The notes under the pieces were generated by a model that saw only the letters and a program-made list of their open reading frames with translations, searched no databases and was not told the DNA's origin. From Acinetobacter geminorum (lineage in GTDB: Bacteria; Pseudomonadota; Gammaproteobacteria; Pseudomonadales; Moraxellaceae): a stretch of 64,000 nucleotides of DNA. The stretch spans positions 186,001-250,000 of the forward strand of contig NZ_JABELE010000003.1 of assembly GCF_013009345.1 (NCBI RefSeq). The letters run 5' to 3'. Both the position numbers and the translations under genes were made by a program. Positions 43,203 to 51,984 of the stretch are shown here, in pieces (within the stretch, counting starts at the first letter, position 1; every line of letters begins with the position of its first letter).

Positions 43203-43292
43203 TGGCGGTGAGAGAGGGATTCGAACCCTCGATACGCGCAAACGTATACACACTTTCCAGGCGTGCTCCTTAAGCCACTCGGACACCTCACC
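43203..43292 (-). tRNA. tRNA-Ser (anticodon GGA)
   Basis: The 90-base gene has acceptor GGTGAGG, a long variable arm (TGTGTATACGTTTGCGCGTA), anticodon loop CTGGAAA with GGA, T arm GGTTCGAATCC and an encoded CCA. The long variable arm and anticodon identify serine. Confidence 0.97.
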
Positions 43293-43410
43293 AAGGCGTG
43301 CGATAGTAACTAAAAAAACGAGTCCTGCCAAGATTTAAGACGAGCATTACAGAAAAAAAATAATAGAGGTGATAAGATTGCGCTAAAAATCATATTGGTT
43401 TAATTACACA

Positions 43411-45288
43411 ATGCAAAATACGGCCAAAAAAGCGACCTTGCCTGCCACGGCTTTGGCAGCTCTTGGAGTGGTCTTTGGAGACATCGGAACAAGTCCGCTC
43501 TATGCCTTGAAAGAGTCCTTCCATGCAGCGCATGGGTTGGGAATTCAGCCTGAAAACGTATTAGGAATTTTATCTATTATTTTTTGGTGCTTAATGCTGA
43601 TCATCAGCATCAAGTATGTCGCGATTGTCATGCGTGCAGACAACAATGGCGAAGGCGGGATCATGGCCTTACTCGCATTGAACTTACGTAAAGCCAAAAT
43701 TGCCGACAACAAAAAAATCTACATGATTGCCATTGGATTTATCGGCGCATCGCTGTTTTTTGGTGATGGTATTATTACCCCAGCCATTTCGGTATTGTCG
43801 GCTGTCGAAGGCCTGTCTATTGCCACCGATGTATTTGACCCGTTTATCATGCCGATTGCGATTACCATTATCATCTCTTTGTTTTTGGTGCAAAAACACG
43901 GTACGGCATTTGTCGGTAAGTTTTTTGGCCCGATCACGATGGTATGGTTCTTATCTTTAGGATTATTAGGCCTTCACAGTGTTATTCAGACCCCTGTGGT
44001 GTTGGGTATGTTCAGTCCACACTGGGCCATTCAGTTTATCTATCATCATCCAGTAATGACCTTTTTCATTATGGGCGCTGTGGTGTTAACGGTAACTGGT
44101 GGTGAAGCACTTTATGCGGATATGGGCCACTTCGGACCAGTACCAATTCGTATGGCATGGTTCTTTGTGGTGTTACCATGCTTGGTTTTAAACTACGCAG
44201 GACAGGGCGCATTATTGCTCAGAGACCCAGCGGCAATTGAAAACCCATTCTATTTATTGGTGCCGCAGTGGGCACTTTACCCAATGATTATTATGGCGAC
44301 CATGGCAACGGTAATTGCTTCTCAAGCCGTAATTTCTGGGGTGTTTTCACTTGCTCGCCAAGCGATTCAATTGGGTTATTTACCACGTTTAAGTATTAAA
44401 CATACTTCTGAATCTGAAGAAGGCCAGATTTATATTCCTTTCTTAAACTGGTTACTTTTAATCGCAATTATTATCCTAATCTTGATCTTCAAAAGCAGTT
44501 CGAACCTTGCAAGTGCGTATGGCTTAGCTGTGACCTTAACCATGCTGTGTGACACGATTTTGGTTGCGGTGTTTATCTACTCAGCTTGGAAGTGGAGCTT
44601 GCCAAAAGTGCTGCTCCTGATTATTCCATTCTTTGTTTTAGAGTCGGTATTAGTCGGTGCAACTTCACTTAAAATCTTGTCGGGCGGTTGGGTACCATTA
44701 CTGATTGGTGCGATTGCCGTGACCATCTTAATGACATGGAAACGTGGCCGTGAGCTTACTTTTGCTAAGCTTGAACACGATACCTTGTCGCTCGATTTGT
44801 TTGTAAAAAGTATTGGTAATAGCGTGCACTGGGTGCCGGGTGATGCAGTATTTATGACGGGTACGCCAAACGTTGTGCCACATGCCATGCTACATAACAT
44901 CAAGCATAACAAGGTGCTGCATCAGCGTAATATCTTGGTCACTGTAGTGATTGAAGATGTGCCTTATGTTGAACCTGAAGAGCGTATTACGACAGAAACA
45001 TTAGCTGAACATTTCTTCCGTATTAAAATCTTCTACGGTTTTAAAGATGAAATGAATGTACCAAAAGCATTGATGCAAGCCTATGAACAGCTTGGTCTTG
45101 AGTATGACTTGATGCACATCAGCTTCTTCATTTCCCGTGATCGTATTGTGCATTCGGTGGGCGATGGTATGTCTCCATGGAGAGAAAAACTGTTTATCTC
45201 TATGCAGCGTAATACCAGTCCGGTGAGTGACTTCTACCAGATTCCAACCAACCGTGTAGTTGAGTTAGGTAGCCAAATCGAAATATAA
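43411..45288 (+). CDS. kup: Low-affinity potassium transporter Kup
   Basis: Kup (TrkD) is a proton-coupled potassium uptake permease of the inner membrane. The 625-residue protein shows the conserved entry GVVFGDIGTSPLYALKE, SLFFGDGIITPAISVLSAVEG, GGEALYADMGHFG and LNYAGQGALLL. About twelve helices end near residue 440, and a soluble C-terminal domain follows. Length and motifs fit the family throughout. It is transcribed alone and closed by a strong terminator. Confidence 0.97.
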   Translation: MQNTAKKATLPATALAALGVVFGDIGTSPLYALKESFHAAHGLGIQPENVLGILSIIFWCLMLIISIKYVAIVMRADNNGEGGIMALLALNLRKAKIADNKKIYMIAIGFIGASLFFGDGIITPAISVLSAVEGLSIATDVFDPFIMPIAITIIISLFLVQKHGTAFVGKFFGPITMVWFLSLGLLGLHSVIQTPVVLGMFSPHWAIQFIYHHPVMTFFIMGAVVLTVTGGEALYADMGHFGPVPIRMAWFFVVLPCLVLNYAGQGALLLRDPAAIENPFYLLVPQWALYPMIIMATMATVIASQAVISGVFSLARQAIQLGYLPRLSIKHTSESEEGQIYIPFLNWLLLIAIIILILIFKSSSNLASAYGLAVTLTMLCDTILVAVFIYSAWKWSLPKVLLLIIPFFVLESVLVGATSLKILSGGWVPLLIGAIAVTILMTWKRGRELTFAKLEHDTLSLDLFVKSIGNSVHWVPGDAVFMTGTPNVVPHAMLHNIKHNKVLHQRNILVTVVIEDVPYVEPEERITTETLAEHFFRIKIFYGFKDEMNVPKALMQAYEQLGLEYDLMHISFFISRDRIVHSVGDGMSPWREKLFISMQRNTSPVSDFYQIPTNRVVELGSQIEI

Positions 45289-45303
45289 AAATTGATGTAA
45301 TAA

Positions 45304-45333
45304 AAAAACCAAGACATAAGTCTTGGTTTTTTT
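45304..45333. terminator. Bidirectional terminator of kup
   Basis: ACCAAGAC/GTCTTGGT around ATAA (45308-45327) is flanked by A7 and T7. Confidence 0.9.
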
Positions 45334-45343
45334 ATGGCTCTGT

Positions 45344-45787
45344 TTATTGAGCTTGTTGCATAGGTGCATTTGCTGGTAAAGCACCATCTTTTGCCATCGG
45401 GTCTGCCGACTGACTTGGATCTGCCGGAGGCGGTGGAGTGTTCGGATCTTGTGGCGCTGGAGGCGCTTGGTTCGGTGCAGGTGGCACTGCATCAGTTGGT
45501 GCAGCTGGAGGAGCCATTTCACCGCCTGCTGGAGGTGCTGGTGGAACATCTGCTGGAATAGGAGCACCTGTAGGCGCTGCATTTGTTGGTGCAGCAGAAA
45601 CTTGCTGTACTTGTCCGCTATTGACTAAATCGCTAATAGAGCCTGGTTGGCCATTTACTGTTGTGGTTACTTTTACTTTAGACAAACTTTCTAAAGTATC
45701 TCCTGGCTGGACTGCTGGTTCAGCCAAAGCGGCCATACTACATAATCCCGTGATTACGCCAATACCAATAATCTTTGAATGGATCAT
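45344..45787 (-). CDS. Secreted proline/alanine-rich protein
   Basis: This 147-residue exported protein has a signal peptide (about 1-24, ending SMAALA). A short folded part (VQPGDTLESLSKVKVTTTVNG, reminiscent of the start of a LysM or of surface-linker proteins) is followed by ~90 residues very rich in Pro, Ala, Asp and Gln (repeats of PPAP, APTDAVPPAP). The start at 45787 has GGAG in front. It is probably periplasmic or surface linked; no function known. The antisense frame is open only because of the codon bias of this proline-rich stretch. Confidence 0.7.
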   Translation of the reverse strand: MIHSKIIGIGVITGLCSMAALAEPAVQPGDTLESLSKVKVTTTVNGQPGSISDLVNSGQVQQVSAAPTNAAPTGAPIPADVPPAPPAGGEMAPPAAPTDAVPPAPNQAPPAPQDPNTPPPPADPSQSADPMAKDGALPANAPMQQAQ

Positions 45788-46042
45788 TAAGTGGACTCCG
45801 ATTATATTTTTATCCAAATTTGTGGAGCTAACCATGTCATAAGCAAACAGTGCTTTTCAACGAAAGATACGCAATTGACGTAATTCAATAGCCAAAGCCT
45901 CTCATAATTCCAACAGATTGTTACGTAAGGGGAAATAGAGTTACAAAAAAGATGACCATGTTTTAACCATATGAAAGATAAGAGATATACTTAAAAAAGC
46001 AGGATTGTTAAGCTGCGTCTGGACAGTAGTATTGATAGAAAC

Positions 46043-47122
46043 ATGGCAAGTAAAAAACGCAGTAAAGGTAAAAATTCATTCTCTCTAAGTGAGCATTTTG
46101 GCAAGATTATTCTTGCTTGTATTGCAGCTGGAAGCTTTGTAATTGCTTTCGGTAGTGAAAAGATTTCGCAGTGGTTTTCGCCTTTAAGTACTAACTCGAC
46201 TTGTCTTAACCAGTTTTATCGAGAAGTTCCGCCTGCTTTAAATAAAGACAGCCTAAAAAAAGACAGCTATCCACTGTGCTTTAACGGTTTTAATGTCCTC
46301 TATTCAGGCATTTCTAAAACACCATTATGGTCGGCTGAGCATTTAAATGCAGAACGTTTAAGTGTCAAAATTAAACGTGAAGATAACTTCCATGAAGAAA
46401 CGCGTGTTCCTCAAAAGCATCGGGCACTGTTAAGTGACTATCGCGGTTCAGGCTATGACCGTGGGCATATGGCACCTAATGGTGATATGTCAAATAAAGA
46501 ATCCCAATCTGATAGTTTCTCGCTCAGTAACATGGTGCCGCAAGCACCTAAAAATAACCAAGAAGTCTGGCGTAAGCTCGAAGAAGCGACCCGTGCTATT
46601 GCCACTAAACAAAAACAAGATGTTTATGTGGTGACAGGCCCTGTTTTTGAAGGCAAACGTCTTAAAACGATTGGGCAGGGTGTGATTGTACCAACCGCAG
46701 TTTATAAAGCGGTCTATATGCCAAAAACTGGCGCGATCGGGGCTTATTACGCACCTAACAATAACTCTCTACAAGTAAAAGTCGTGAGTGTTTGCTACCT
46801 TGAGGAGCGCTTAGGCGTTAACCTATTCCCGCAGTTAACCGAGCAACAAAAGCGTAATGTCTATCGCCTACCTTTAACAGCGAGTCAAGTTAAGGCAAAT
46901 CAAAAGTTAGACTATTTACACTGGGATGGTGAAAGTCAGTGTGAACAAGACTTAAATGCCGAACAAATTCAAGCGTTACAAGACCAGTTTAAAAAGCAAA
47001 AAAGTGGCTCTACAGAACCGATGGAAGCAAAAGTTCCAACGATTGACGAAGAAACACGCCAAGCTATTGTGAAGCAACTGGTTGAAGCATTGGTGAACTA
47101 CTTCTTGCAAATAATGAAATAA
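46043..47122 (+). CDS. DNA/RNA non-specific endonuclease, membrane anchored
   Basis: This 359-residue nuclease of the beta-beta-alpha-metal (NUC/EndA) family has the catalytic DRGH motif at about residues 139-142 (GYDRGHMAPNGDM) and the metal-binding Asn region (LSNMVPQAPKNNQEVW). A single hydrophobic segment (about 22-40) after a basic start predicts a type II anchor or uncleaved signal, placing the nuclease outside the cytoplasm. A Lys/Gln-rich C-terminal tail follows the domain. It may serve in DNA uptake or nutrient scavenging, as EndA does elsewhere. Confidence 0.88.
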   Translation: MASKKRSKGKNSFSLSEHFGKIILACIAAGSFVIAFGSEKISQWFSPLSTNSTCLNQFYREVPPALNKDSLKKDSYPLCFNGFNVLYSGISKTPLWSAEHLNAERLSVKIKREDNFHEETRVPQKHRALLSDYRGSGYDRGHMAPNGDMSNKESQSDSFSLSNMVPQAPKNNQEVWRKLEEATRAIATKQKQDVYVVTGPVFEGKRLKTIGQGVIVPTAVYKAVYMPKTGAIGAYYAPNNNSLQVKVVSVCYLEERLGVNLFPQLTEQQKRNVYRLPLTASQVKANQKLDYLHWDGESQCEQDLNAEQIQALQDQFKKQKSGSTEPMEAKVPTIDEETRQAIVKQLVEALVNYFLQIMK

Positions 47123-47162
47123 GCAGCTTTTTTTGATTGTTATTGCAACATGGTAATTGTTT

Positions 47163-47207
47163 AAAATAGAATCTATAGACAGATCTGTCTATAGATTCTA
47201 TTTTTTT
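47163..47207. repeat. Perfect 42-base palindrome upstream of the LysE gene
   Basis: Both halves, 21 bases each, centre on AGATCT and contain CTATAGACAGA/TCTGTCTATAG; a T-run follows. It can be an intrinsic terminator of the nuclease gene. The core TAGACAGATCTGTCTA also has the look of a TetR-type operator, 17 bases ahead of the next gene. Confidence 0.85.
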
Positions 47208-47223
47208 AATAAGGACAATAACA

Positions 47224-47823
47224 ATGTTTGCCTCGATGTTTCTTTTTTCATTTGCAATGTCTATTACCCCAGGACCAGTCAATACAGTCATTTTATCGAC
47301 CAGTTTAAATCATGGTTTAAAAAGATCGATTCCCTATATTTCAGGGGCCACAATTGGTTTTACCTTACTTTTAATTTTTATGGCATTTGGTCTTCAGAGT
47401 TTATTAACTCAGTTTCCTGTTGTGCTAAAAGTTCTCGCAGTTTGCGGAACGCTATTTGTTTGTTATATCGGCATAAAAATTATTCTTGCTGCCGCTAATA
47501 TTTCCATTTCAAGTGCTCCTGTAGAGCAAATTATTATTCCTAATTTTAAAGATGGTTTTTTGCTACAGTGGCTCAACCCCAAGGCTTGGTTGGCTTGTGT
47601 GTCAGGCATTACCATGTTTACTAGCATTGAAAACCCAGAGTCGTTGCCGATCTTTATCGTTATTTATTTTTTCACTTGCTACGCGTGTTTGTTCTTTTGG
47701 GGACTATGTGGTGATAAATTTTCAGTGGTGCTTAATCAGGGCAACCGTTTGAAATATTTTAATATCTTGATGGGCGCTTTCTTAATTTTATCGGCACTTT
47801 TAATTTTGATCGATTTTTTTTAA
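47224..47823 (+). CDS. LysE-family amino acid exporter
   Basis: This 199-residue inner-membrane exporter has five to six helices with the family motif SITPGPVNTVILSTSLNHGLKRSIPYISGATIGF at the N-terminus, followed by LQWLNPKAWLACVSGITMF. It belongs to the RhtB/LysE group exporting amino acids and related compounds. AAGGA lies about nine bases ahead of the ATG. A perfect palindrome overlaps the promoter region, suggesting repressor control by a TetR-like protein encoded elsewhere. Confidence 0.88.
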   Translation: MFASMFLFSFAMSITPGPVNTVILSTSLNHGLKRSIPYISGATIGFTLLLIFMAFGLQSLLTQFPVVLKVLAVCGTLFVCYIGIKIILAAANISISSAPVEQIIIPNFKDGFLLQWLNPKAWLACVSGITMFTSIENPESLPIFIVIYFFTCYACLFFWGLCGDKFSVVLNQGNRLKYFNILMGAFLILSALLILIDFF

Positions 47824-47868
47824 ATTGATCGTATTACACTGTGAAGATATAACAACGAGACAACACTT

Positions 47869-48111
47869 ATGTTTAAGCCATTTGAAAAGGGTACAGAGTC
47901 TTCATCGATTGAAGACTTAACATTAGAAAATGATGTCGATTGCGTCAGTATTTATGGCAACTTGCAAATTACCAAAGACAAAGTCGGTTTAGAACAGGCC
48001 AAAGCCTTACAGAACTTTTTAAAAGATGTAGTTGCAGCTTTGGAAAAAGAAGAATTGCCTGAGAAAATTGAACGTCCATCTGAACAAGAAATTAATAATC
48101 CGTTTTTGTAA
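47869..48111 (+). CDS. Conserved hypothetical protein (80 aa)
   Basis: This small acidic, mostly helical protein contains the stretch LENDVDCVSIYGNLQITKDK, which reads as two beta strands, then a helix (LEQAKALQNFLKDVVAALEKEEL). No signal peptide is present. I cannot assign a family. It follows the LysE gene by 45 bases and may be in the same unit. Confidence 0.6.
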   Translation: MFKPFEKGTESSSIEDLTLENDVDCVSIYGNLQITKDKVGLEQAKALQNFLKDVVAALEKEELPEKIERPSEQEINNPFL

Positions 48112-48144
48112 TAACTATTATTTTACTCAGTTTGCTATCGCGAC

Positions 48145-48236
48145 GGCGGCATGGATGCCGCCTGTTTCACTGCGTTACATGGAAGTAACGTCAGTGAAAC
48201 GAATGAGTTTTGTCACTTTTGCTCACTCAAAAGTGA
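48145..48236. repeat. Triple-hairpin intergenic repeat element
   Basis: The three consecutive hairpins are GGCGGCAT/ATGCCGCC (48145-48162), TTTCACTGCGTTAC with GTAACG(T)CAGTGAAA (48165-48199), and TCACTTTTG/CAAAAGTGA (48213-48236). Such modules recur between genes in Acinetobacter chromosomes to my knowledge. It could be a REP-like element. No second copy lies in this window. Confidence 0.6.
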
Positions 48237-48368
48237 GGCATTACCTACACAACTACAACTTGAGTGAAAACGGTACTTGAGGTCGTGCAGTTAATCCTTA
48301 TCTCCAGCAACCACCTTATAAATAATCGCACCAATTACAGCCATAGCCTTAAAATATGAATTTTTTAT

Positions 48369-49361
48369 TTAATTTTGATCTCGCCATTGTTGTGGTGTTT
48401 GATGAGTCCAATGTTTAAATGCTCTCTGGAAGGCACTTTGTTCTGAATAACAAAGCAAAAGCGCAATCTCTTGTAGACTCAAATGTGGATCTTTTAAATA
48501 CTCGGTTGCAAGCATAAACCGCACTTGCTGAACGCGTTCCTGAAAGGTGGTGCCTTGTTGCTGTAAGTGTCTTTGGAGCTGTCGCACAGATAAGCCTAAT
48601 TGAGCAGCAATATGCTCAATTTGATATTGATTCTTTTGTAGACCAGTCAAAATCGAATGCTGTAAACGCTGATCAAGTTGGGTCGAATTTGGTAATTGTT
48701 CTAAAAGTGCTTGTGCTTGCTGAACCAATAGTTGCTGTAAGGTGTGGTCGGCGCTGCTAAGTGGCTTATGAATTTCTGTAATTGGAATGAGTAACTCTGT
48801 ACGGGGCTGGCTAAAACGAACGGGACATTGAAAATATTGTTCATAGACTCTGATATTTTTAGGGGCAGCATTTAAGAAACGTACTTCATGTAAATGCACG
48901 TCTTCATGAGACATAAAAAGGCGTAAAAATTGAATAACCAGAGCAATGGCAATTTCATCGGTAAGTTGGGTAGGGTGTAGCTCGGTCGCTTCCCAACGAA
49001 TAGAACCATATCTCCCTTGTAGCTCAACCACTAAAGGGCTACCGTCATAAATTAGGCGGTGAAAATCATGATAGCGAATTAAGGCTTCACCTACGTTGTC
49101 GCAAGAGAGCGCGAGATAAGCAATAATCCCTAAGTGTTTGGGTTGTACATATTTGGCAATTTCTAGTCCTAAACCCGGCTTCGGGTGTAGTTTATAAATC
49201 ACTTCTAATAGGTCACGCCAAACCACATAGTCAAAGCGTTCCAGATTTTGAATTTGTTCTAATTGTTCTGGAATAGCTAATTCATTGGCTTCGCAATAAG
49301 CTTTTAAAAGATGCCCCAGTCCTCCATATACCGAGCCTGTATAATTTTTTAATTGTGGCAT
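48369..49361 (-). CDS. AraC-family regulator (OruR/ArgR-like, arabinose_bd type)
   Basis: The 330-residue regulator has the ~190-residue N-terminal ligand domain of the PF12625 type (GLEIAKYVQPKHLGIIAYLALSC) and a C-terminal AraC helix-turn-helix pair (about 240-328; YQIEHIAAQLGLSVRQLQRHLQQQGTTFQERV and LSLQEIALLLCYSEQSAFQRAFKHWT). It is divergent from a fatty-acid-hydroxylase-like gene, separated by 106 bases, which it may control. Confidence 0.88.
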   Translation of the reverse strand: MPQLKNYTGSVYGGLGHLLKAYCEANELAIPEQLEQIQNLERFDYVVWRDLLEVIYKLHPKPGLGLEIAKYVQPKHLGIIAYLALSCDNVGEALIRYHDFHRLIYDGSPLVVELQGRYGSIRWEATELHPTQLTDEIAIALVIQFLRLFMSHEDVHLHEVRFLNAAPKNIRVYEQYFQCPVRFSQPRTELLIPITEIHKPLSSADHTLQQLLVQQAQALLEQLPNSTQLDQRLQHSILTGLQKNQYQIEHIAAQLGLSVRQLQRHLQQQGTTFQERVQQVRFMLATEYLKDPHLSLQEIALLLCYSEQSAFQRAFKHWTHQTPQQWRDQN

Positions 49362-49470
49362 CCCTAACCACCTCTTTCTTGTCGTGATTTGTCAATGAAA
49401 CCATAAATTCTGGTCAATACCTAGCATAACGAATTTTATATGCTGAATAAAAAGAAAAAGGAGTTAGGTG

Positions 49471-50109
49471 ATGTTAAAAGGGTTCATTGCCGGAATTGCA
49501 GTTGCAAATGCATTTGAATGGGTAGCGCACAAATATATTTTGCATGGTGTACATCGTGCTGGAAAACCACGTTATAGTCCAGTGCCGAAAAGTATGGAGT
49601 CGCATTGGGCACACCATCGCGAAGTCCGTAAACAGCAATTTCATGATGATTGCTATGTGGAAGGCGTGGGAAACTGGCGAACTAAAAATGAGTTAATTTC
49701 GCTTGCTGTAGTGGCAACCGTTTCAAGTGCAATTTTTTACCCTTTTTCAAAAGGTATGGCACTCGCAGCTTGGTACAGTGCTGGAAATTATTATTATATT
49801 CATCGCCGTGCACATTTAGAGCCTGACTGGGCAAAGCGTAAAATTCCATGGCATTACGACCACCATATGAACTCTAATCAAGACGCCAATTGGTGTGTGA
49901 CCAAGCCTTGGTTTGATTATGTAATGGGAACACGGGTGGTGTCTTCGGCAGATTTAAAAGAACAAGACCCTTTGGGTATACGGTTACCTACTGCGCTTGC
50001 TAGACCATTGTCTCAAGCTGTAGAAAAAATCTTTCCAACAAAATGGGTCGAGAAAAAAGAAAAGCCTCAATTGGTTAGTGACATAAATGCGGTAGATGGC
50101 GCTGCATAA
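49471..50109 (+). CDS. Fatty acid hydroxylase/sterol desaturase superfamily protein
   Basis: This is a membrane di-iron oxygenase-like protein of 212 residues. The histidine boxes HKYILH, HWAHH and HYDHHM, plus the intermediate YYYIHRRAH, supply the expected eight-histidine iron site. Two to four hydrophobic segments surround them. The start at 49471 follows AAAGGAGTTAG. It is divergent from an AraC-family gene. Hydroxylation of a lipid or a related hydrophobic substrate is inferred; the substrate is unknown. Confidence 0.85.
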   Translation: MLKGFIAGIAVANAFEWVAHKYILHGVHRAGKPRYSPVPKSMESHWAHHREVRKQQFHDDCYVEGVGNWRTKNELISLAVVATVSSAIFYPFSKGMALAAWYSAGNYYYIHRRAHLEPDWAKRKIPWHYDHHMNSNQDANWCVTKPWFDYVMGTRVVSSADLKEQDPLGIRLPTALARPLSQAVEKIFPTKWVEKKEKPQLVSDINAVDGAA

Positions 50110-50113
50110 AAAA

Positions 50114-50139
50114 ATAAAGGGGCATATTGCCCCTTTAAA
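50114..50139. terminator. Bidirectional terminator
   Basis: AAAGGGGCA/TGCCCCTTT (50116-50124 and 50128-50136) separates the hydroxylase gene from the convergent hisF. Confidence 0.88.
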
Positions 50140-50150
50140 TATAAATAAGC

Positions 50151-50909
50151 TTACAAGCGCATTTCGATGCCTTGTTCAGCCAAATATTGTTTAGCTTCTG
50201 GAATGGTGAACTGACCAAAGTGGAAAATACTTGCTGCCAATACTGCATCGGCACCACCTTGTAAAATACCGTCTGCAAGATGTTGTAAGTTGCCCACACC
50301 ACCTGAAGCGATCGTTGGAATGGTAACGCGGTCATTAATGGCACGCATTAACGCAATGTCATAACCCGCTTTAGTACCGTCGGCGTCCATACTGGTAATC
50401 AGTAACTCACCCGCACCGTAGTCAGCCATTTTTACAGCCCATTCAATGGCATCAATACCCGTTGGTTTACGGCCACCGTGAGTAAAGATTTCCCATTTGT
50501 TATCGCCAGTTTTTTTGGCATCAATCGCAACCACAATGCATTGTGCGCCAAAGTGCTGAGAAGCTTCTTGAACAAATTCCGGATTAAATACGGCAGCTGA
50601 GTTAATACTCACTTTATCTGCACCTGCATTTAATAACGCACGAATATCTTCAACCTTACGTACACCACCACCGACAGTTAATGGCACAAATACGGTCTCG
50701 GCCATACGCTCAACAGTACGGTAAGTGGTATCGCGTCCATGATGTGTAGCGGTAATGTCTAAGAAAGTAATTTCGTCTGCACCTTGTTCGTTATAGCGAC
50801 GTGCCACTTCAACAGGGTCGCCAGCATCACGAATATCGAGGAATTGAACGCCTTTAACTACGCGTCCGTTATCAACGTCTAGGCAAGGAATAATACGTTT
50901 AGCAAGCAT
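50151..50909 (-). CDS. hisF: Imidazole glycerol phosphate synthase cyclase subunit
   Basis: HisF uses ammonia from HisH to close the imidazole ring, giving imidazole glycerol phosphate and AICAR. The 252-residue TIM barrel keeps the two catalytic aspartates (PCLDVDNGRVVKG near residue 11; VVAIDAKK near residue 130) and the phosphate loops GGVRK and ASGGVGN. The start at 50909 (MLAKRIIPCLD) has GGAAAAAG ahead. Its partner gene hisH lies 8 kb away in this window, so the histidine genes here are split into separate units. Confidence 0.97.
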   Translation of the reverse strand: MLAKRIIPCLDVDNGRVVKGVQFLDIRDAGDPVEVARRYNEQGADEITFLDITATHHGRDTTYRTVERMAETVFVPLTVGGGVRKVEDIRALLNAGADKVSINSAAVFNPEFVQEASQHFGAQCIVVAIDAKKTGDNKWEIFTHGGRKPTGIDAIEWAVKMADYGAGELLITSMDADGTKAGYDIALMRAINDRVTIPTIASGGVGNLQHLADGILQGGADAVLAASIFHFGQFTIPEAKQYLAEQGIEMRL

Positions 50910-51021
50910 AGCTTTTTCCAAAAATAATCGCCGTTGGTGAAAGTTCCTACACAGGCGCTACACCTTCATGGAGGGAAGAGGTATTCTATCAAACTTCACA
51001 GATGTTTTTTGCAGGTTTTCC

Positions 51022-51972
51022 ATGTCGGTTTATACCCCGTTGAGTTTAGATGAAGTTCGCACCTTTGCTGCACCTTATGGATTAGAGGTGTTGGAGCTGA
51101 ACCCAATTCAGGGAGGTATTCAAAACACCAATTATTTTTTGGTTGATGTAAACCGCAAACAATATGTATTGACTGTATTTGAAGAGTTAGATGCACAAGG
51201 GGCAGGTGAACTCATTCCTGTTCTTGAACAATTGGGAACACACGATGTACCCGTTGCCGTGCCATTAAAGCACAGCGGCCAAGCGGTTCATTTTATTGCG
51301 GGTAAACCTGCACAAATTGCACCACGTCTTATGGGCCACCATCCCATGCAAACTACAGTAGCCCAAGTTGCTGCAATTGCAGATGCACAGGCGAAGTTAC
51401 ATGTAGCTTTACAAGATTTTCCGCTTGAACGTGAATATCGCCGTGATCATCAATATTGGACAGGTGTTGCAGAGCAGCTTAAACCAAGCATGACGCAAGA
51501 TGACCAAAATTTACTTGAGCAGGTCTATCAAGCATTTAATGCTAAAACAGCGCAGTATTCAAATCGACCAACAGGTTTTATTCATTCAGATTTGTTCCGA
51601 GACAATACGTTGTTTGAAGGTGAGCAATTACAAGGGATTTTAGATTTTTACGAACTCAATCAAGATGAATTGCTATTTGATATTGCGATTACCATCAATG
51701 ATTTTTGTACCGAATATCCAGCAGCGCATTTAAACTCAGACAAAGTAGCAGTTTACTTAGCGGCATATCAAAAAGTTCGTGCGCTTACTTCAGATGAACT
51801 TGAATGTTTAGATGTATTCTTGGCAATGGCGGCGTGCCGTTTTTGGTCAATGCGTTTGCAAGTTGCTCAAAAAAATAAAGAAGAAGGACGTACCGGCGAT
51901 GACATTTTGCAAAAAGACCCGCAAGAAATGCGAGCAATGATGCAAGATCGTTTAAGCCATGTAAAAGCATAA
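51022..51972 (+). CDS. thrB: Homoserine kinase (ThrB, APH-fold type)
   Basis: This homoserine kinase of the ThrB2 (aminoglycoside phosphotransferase-like) family, 316 residues, phosphorylates homoserine for threonine synthesis. Visible motifs are GGIQNTNYFL in the nucleotide loop, IHSDLFRDNTLF with the catalytic Asp and Asn, and ILDFYELNQDELLFDIA as the DFG-like region. The start at 51022 (MSVYTPLS) is the canonical N-terminus; a frame from 50968 would add 18 residues. The GHMP-type enzyme of enterics is not used here. Confidence 0.93.
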   Translation: MSVYTPLSLDEVRTFAAPYGLEVLELNPIQGGIQNTNYFLVDVNRKQYVLTVFEELDAQGAGELIPVLEQLGTHDVPVAVPLKHSGQAVHFIAGKPAQIAPRLMGHHPMQTTVAQVAAIADAQAKLHVALQDFPLEREYRRDHQYWTGVAEQLKPSMTQDDQNLLEQVYQAFNAKTAQYSNRPTGFIHSDLFRDNTLFEGEQLQGILDFYELNQDELLFDIAITINDFCTEYPAAHLNSDKVAVYLAAYQKVRALTSDELECLDVFLAMAACRFWSMRLQVAQKNKEEGRTGDDILQKDPQEMRAMMQDRLSHVKA

Positions 51973-51984
51973 AAGGGAATAAAG

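Noticed and set aside
45438..45842. 134-residue Gly/Ala-rich ORF opposite the proline-rich protein
   Set aside because: It is a shadow of the repetitive proline codons; the other strand has the signal peptide and ribosome-binding site.
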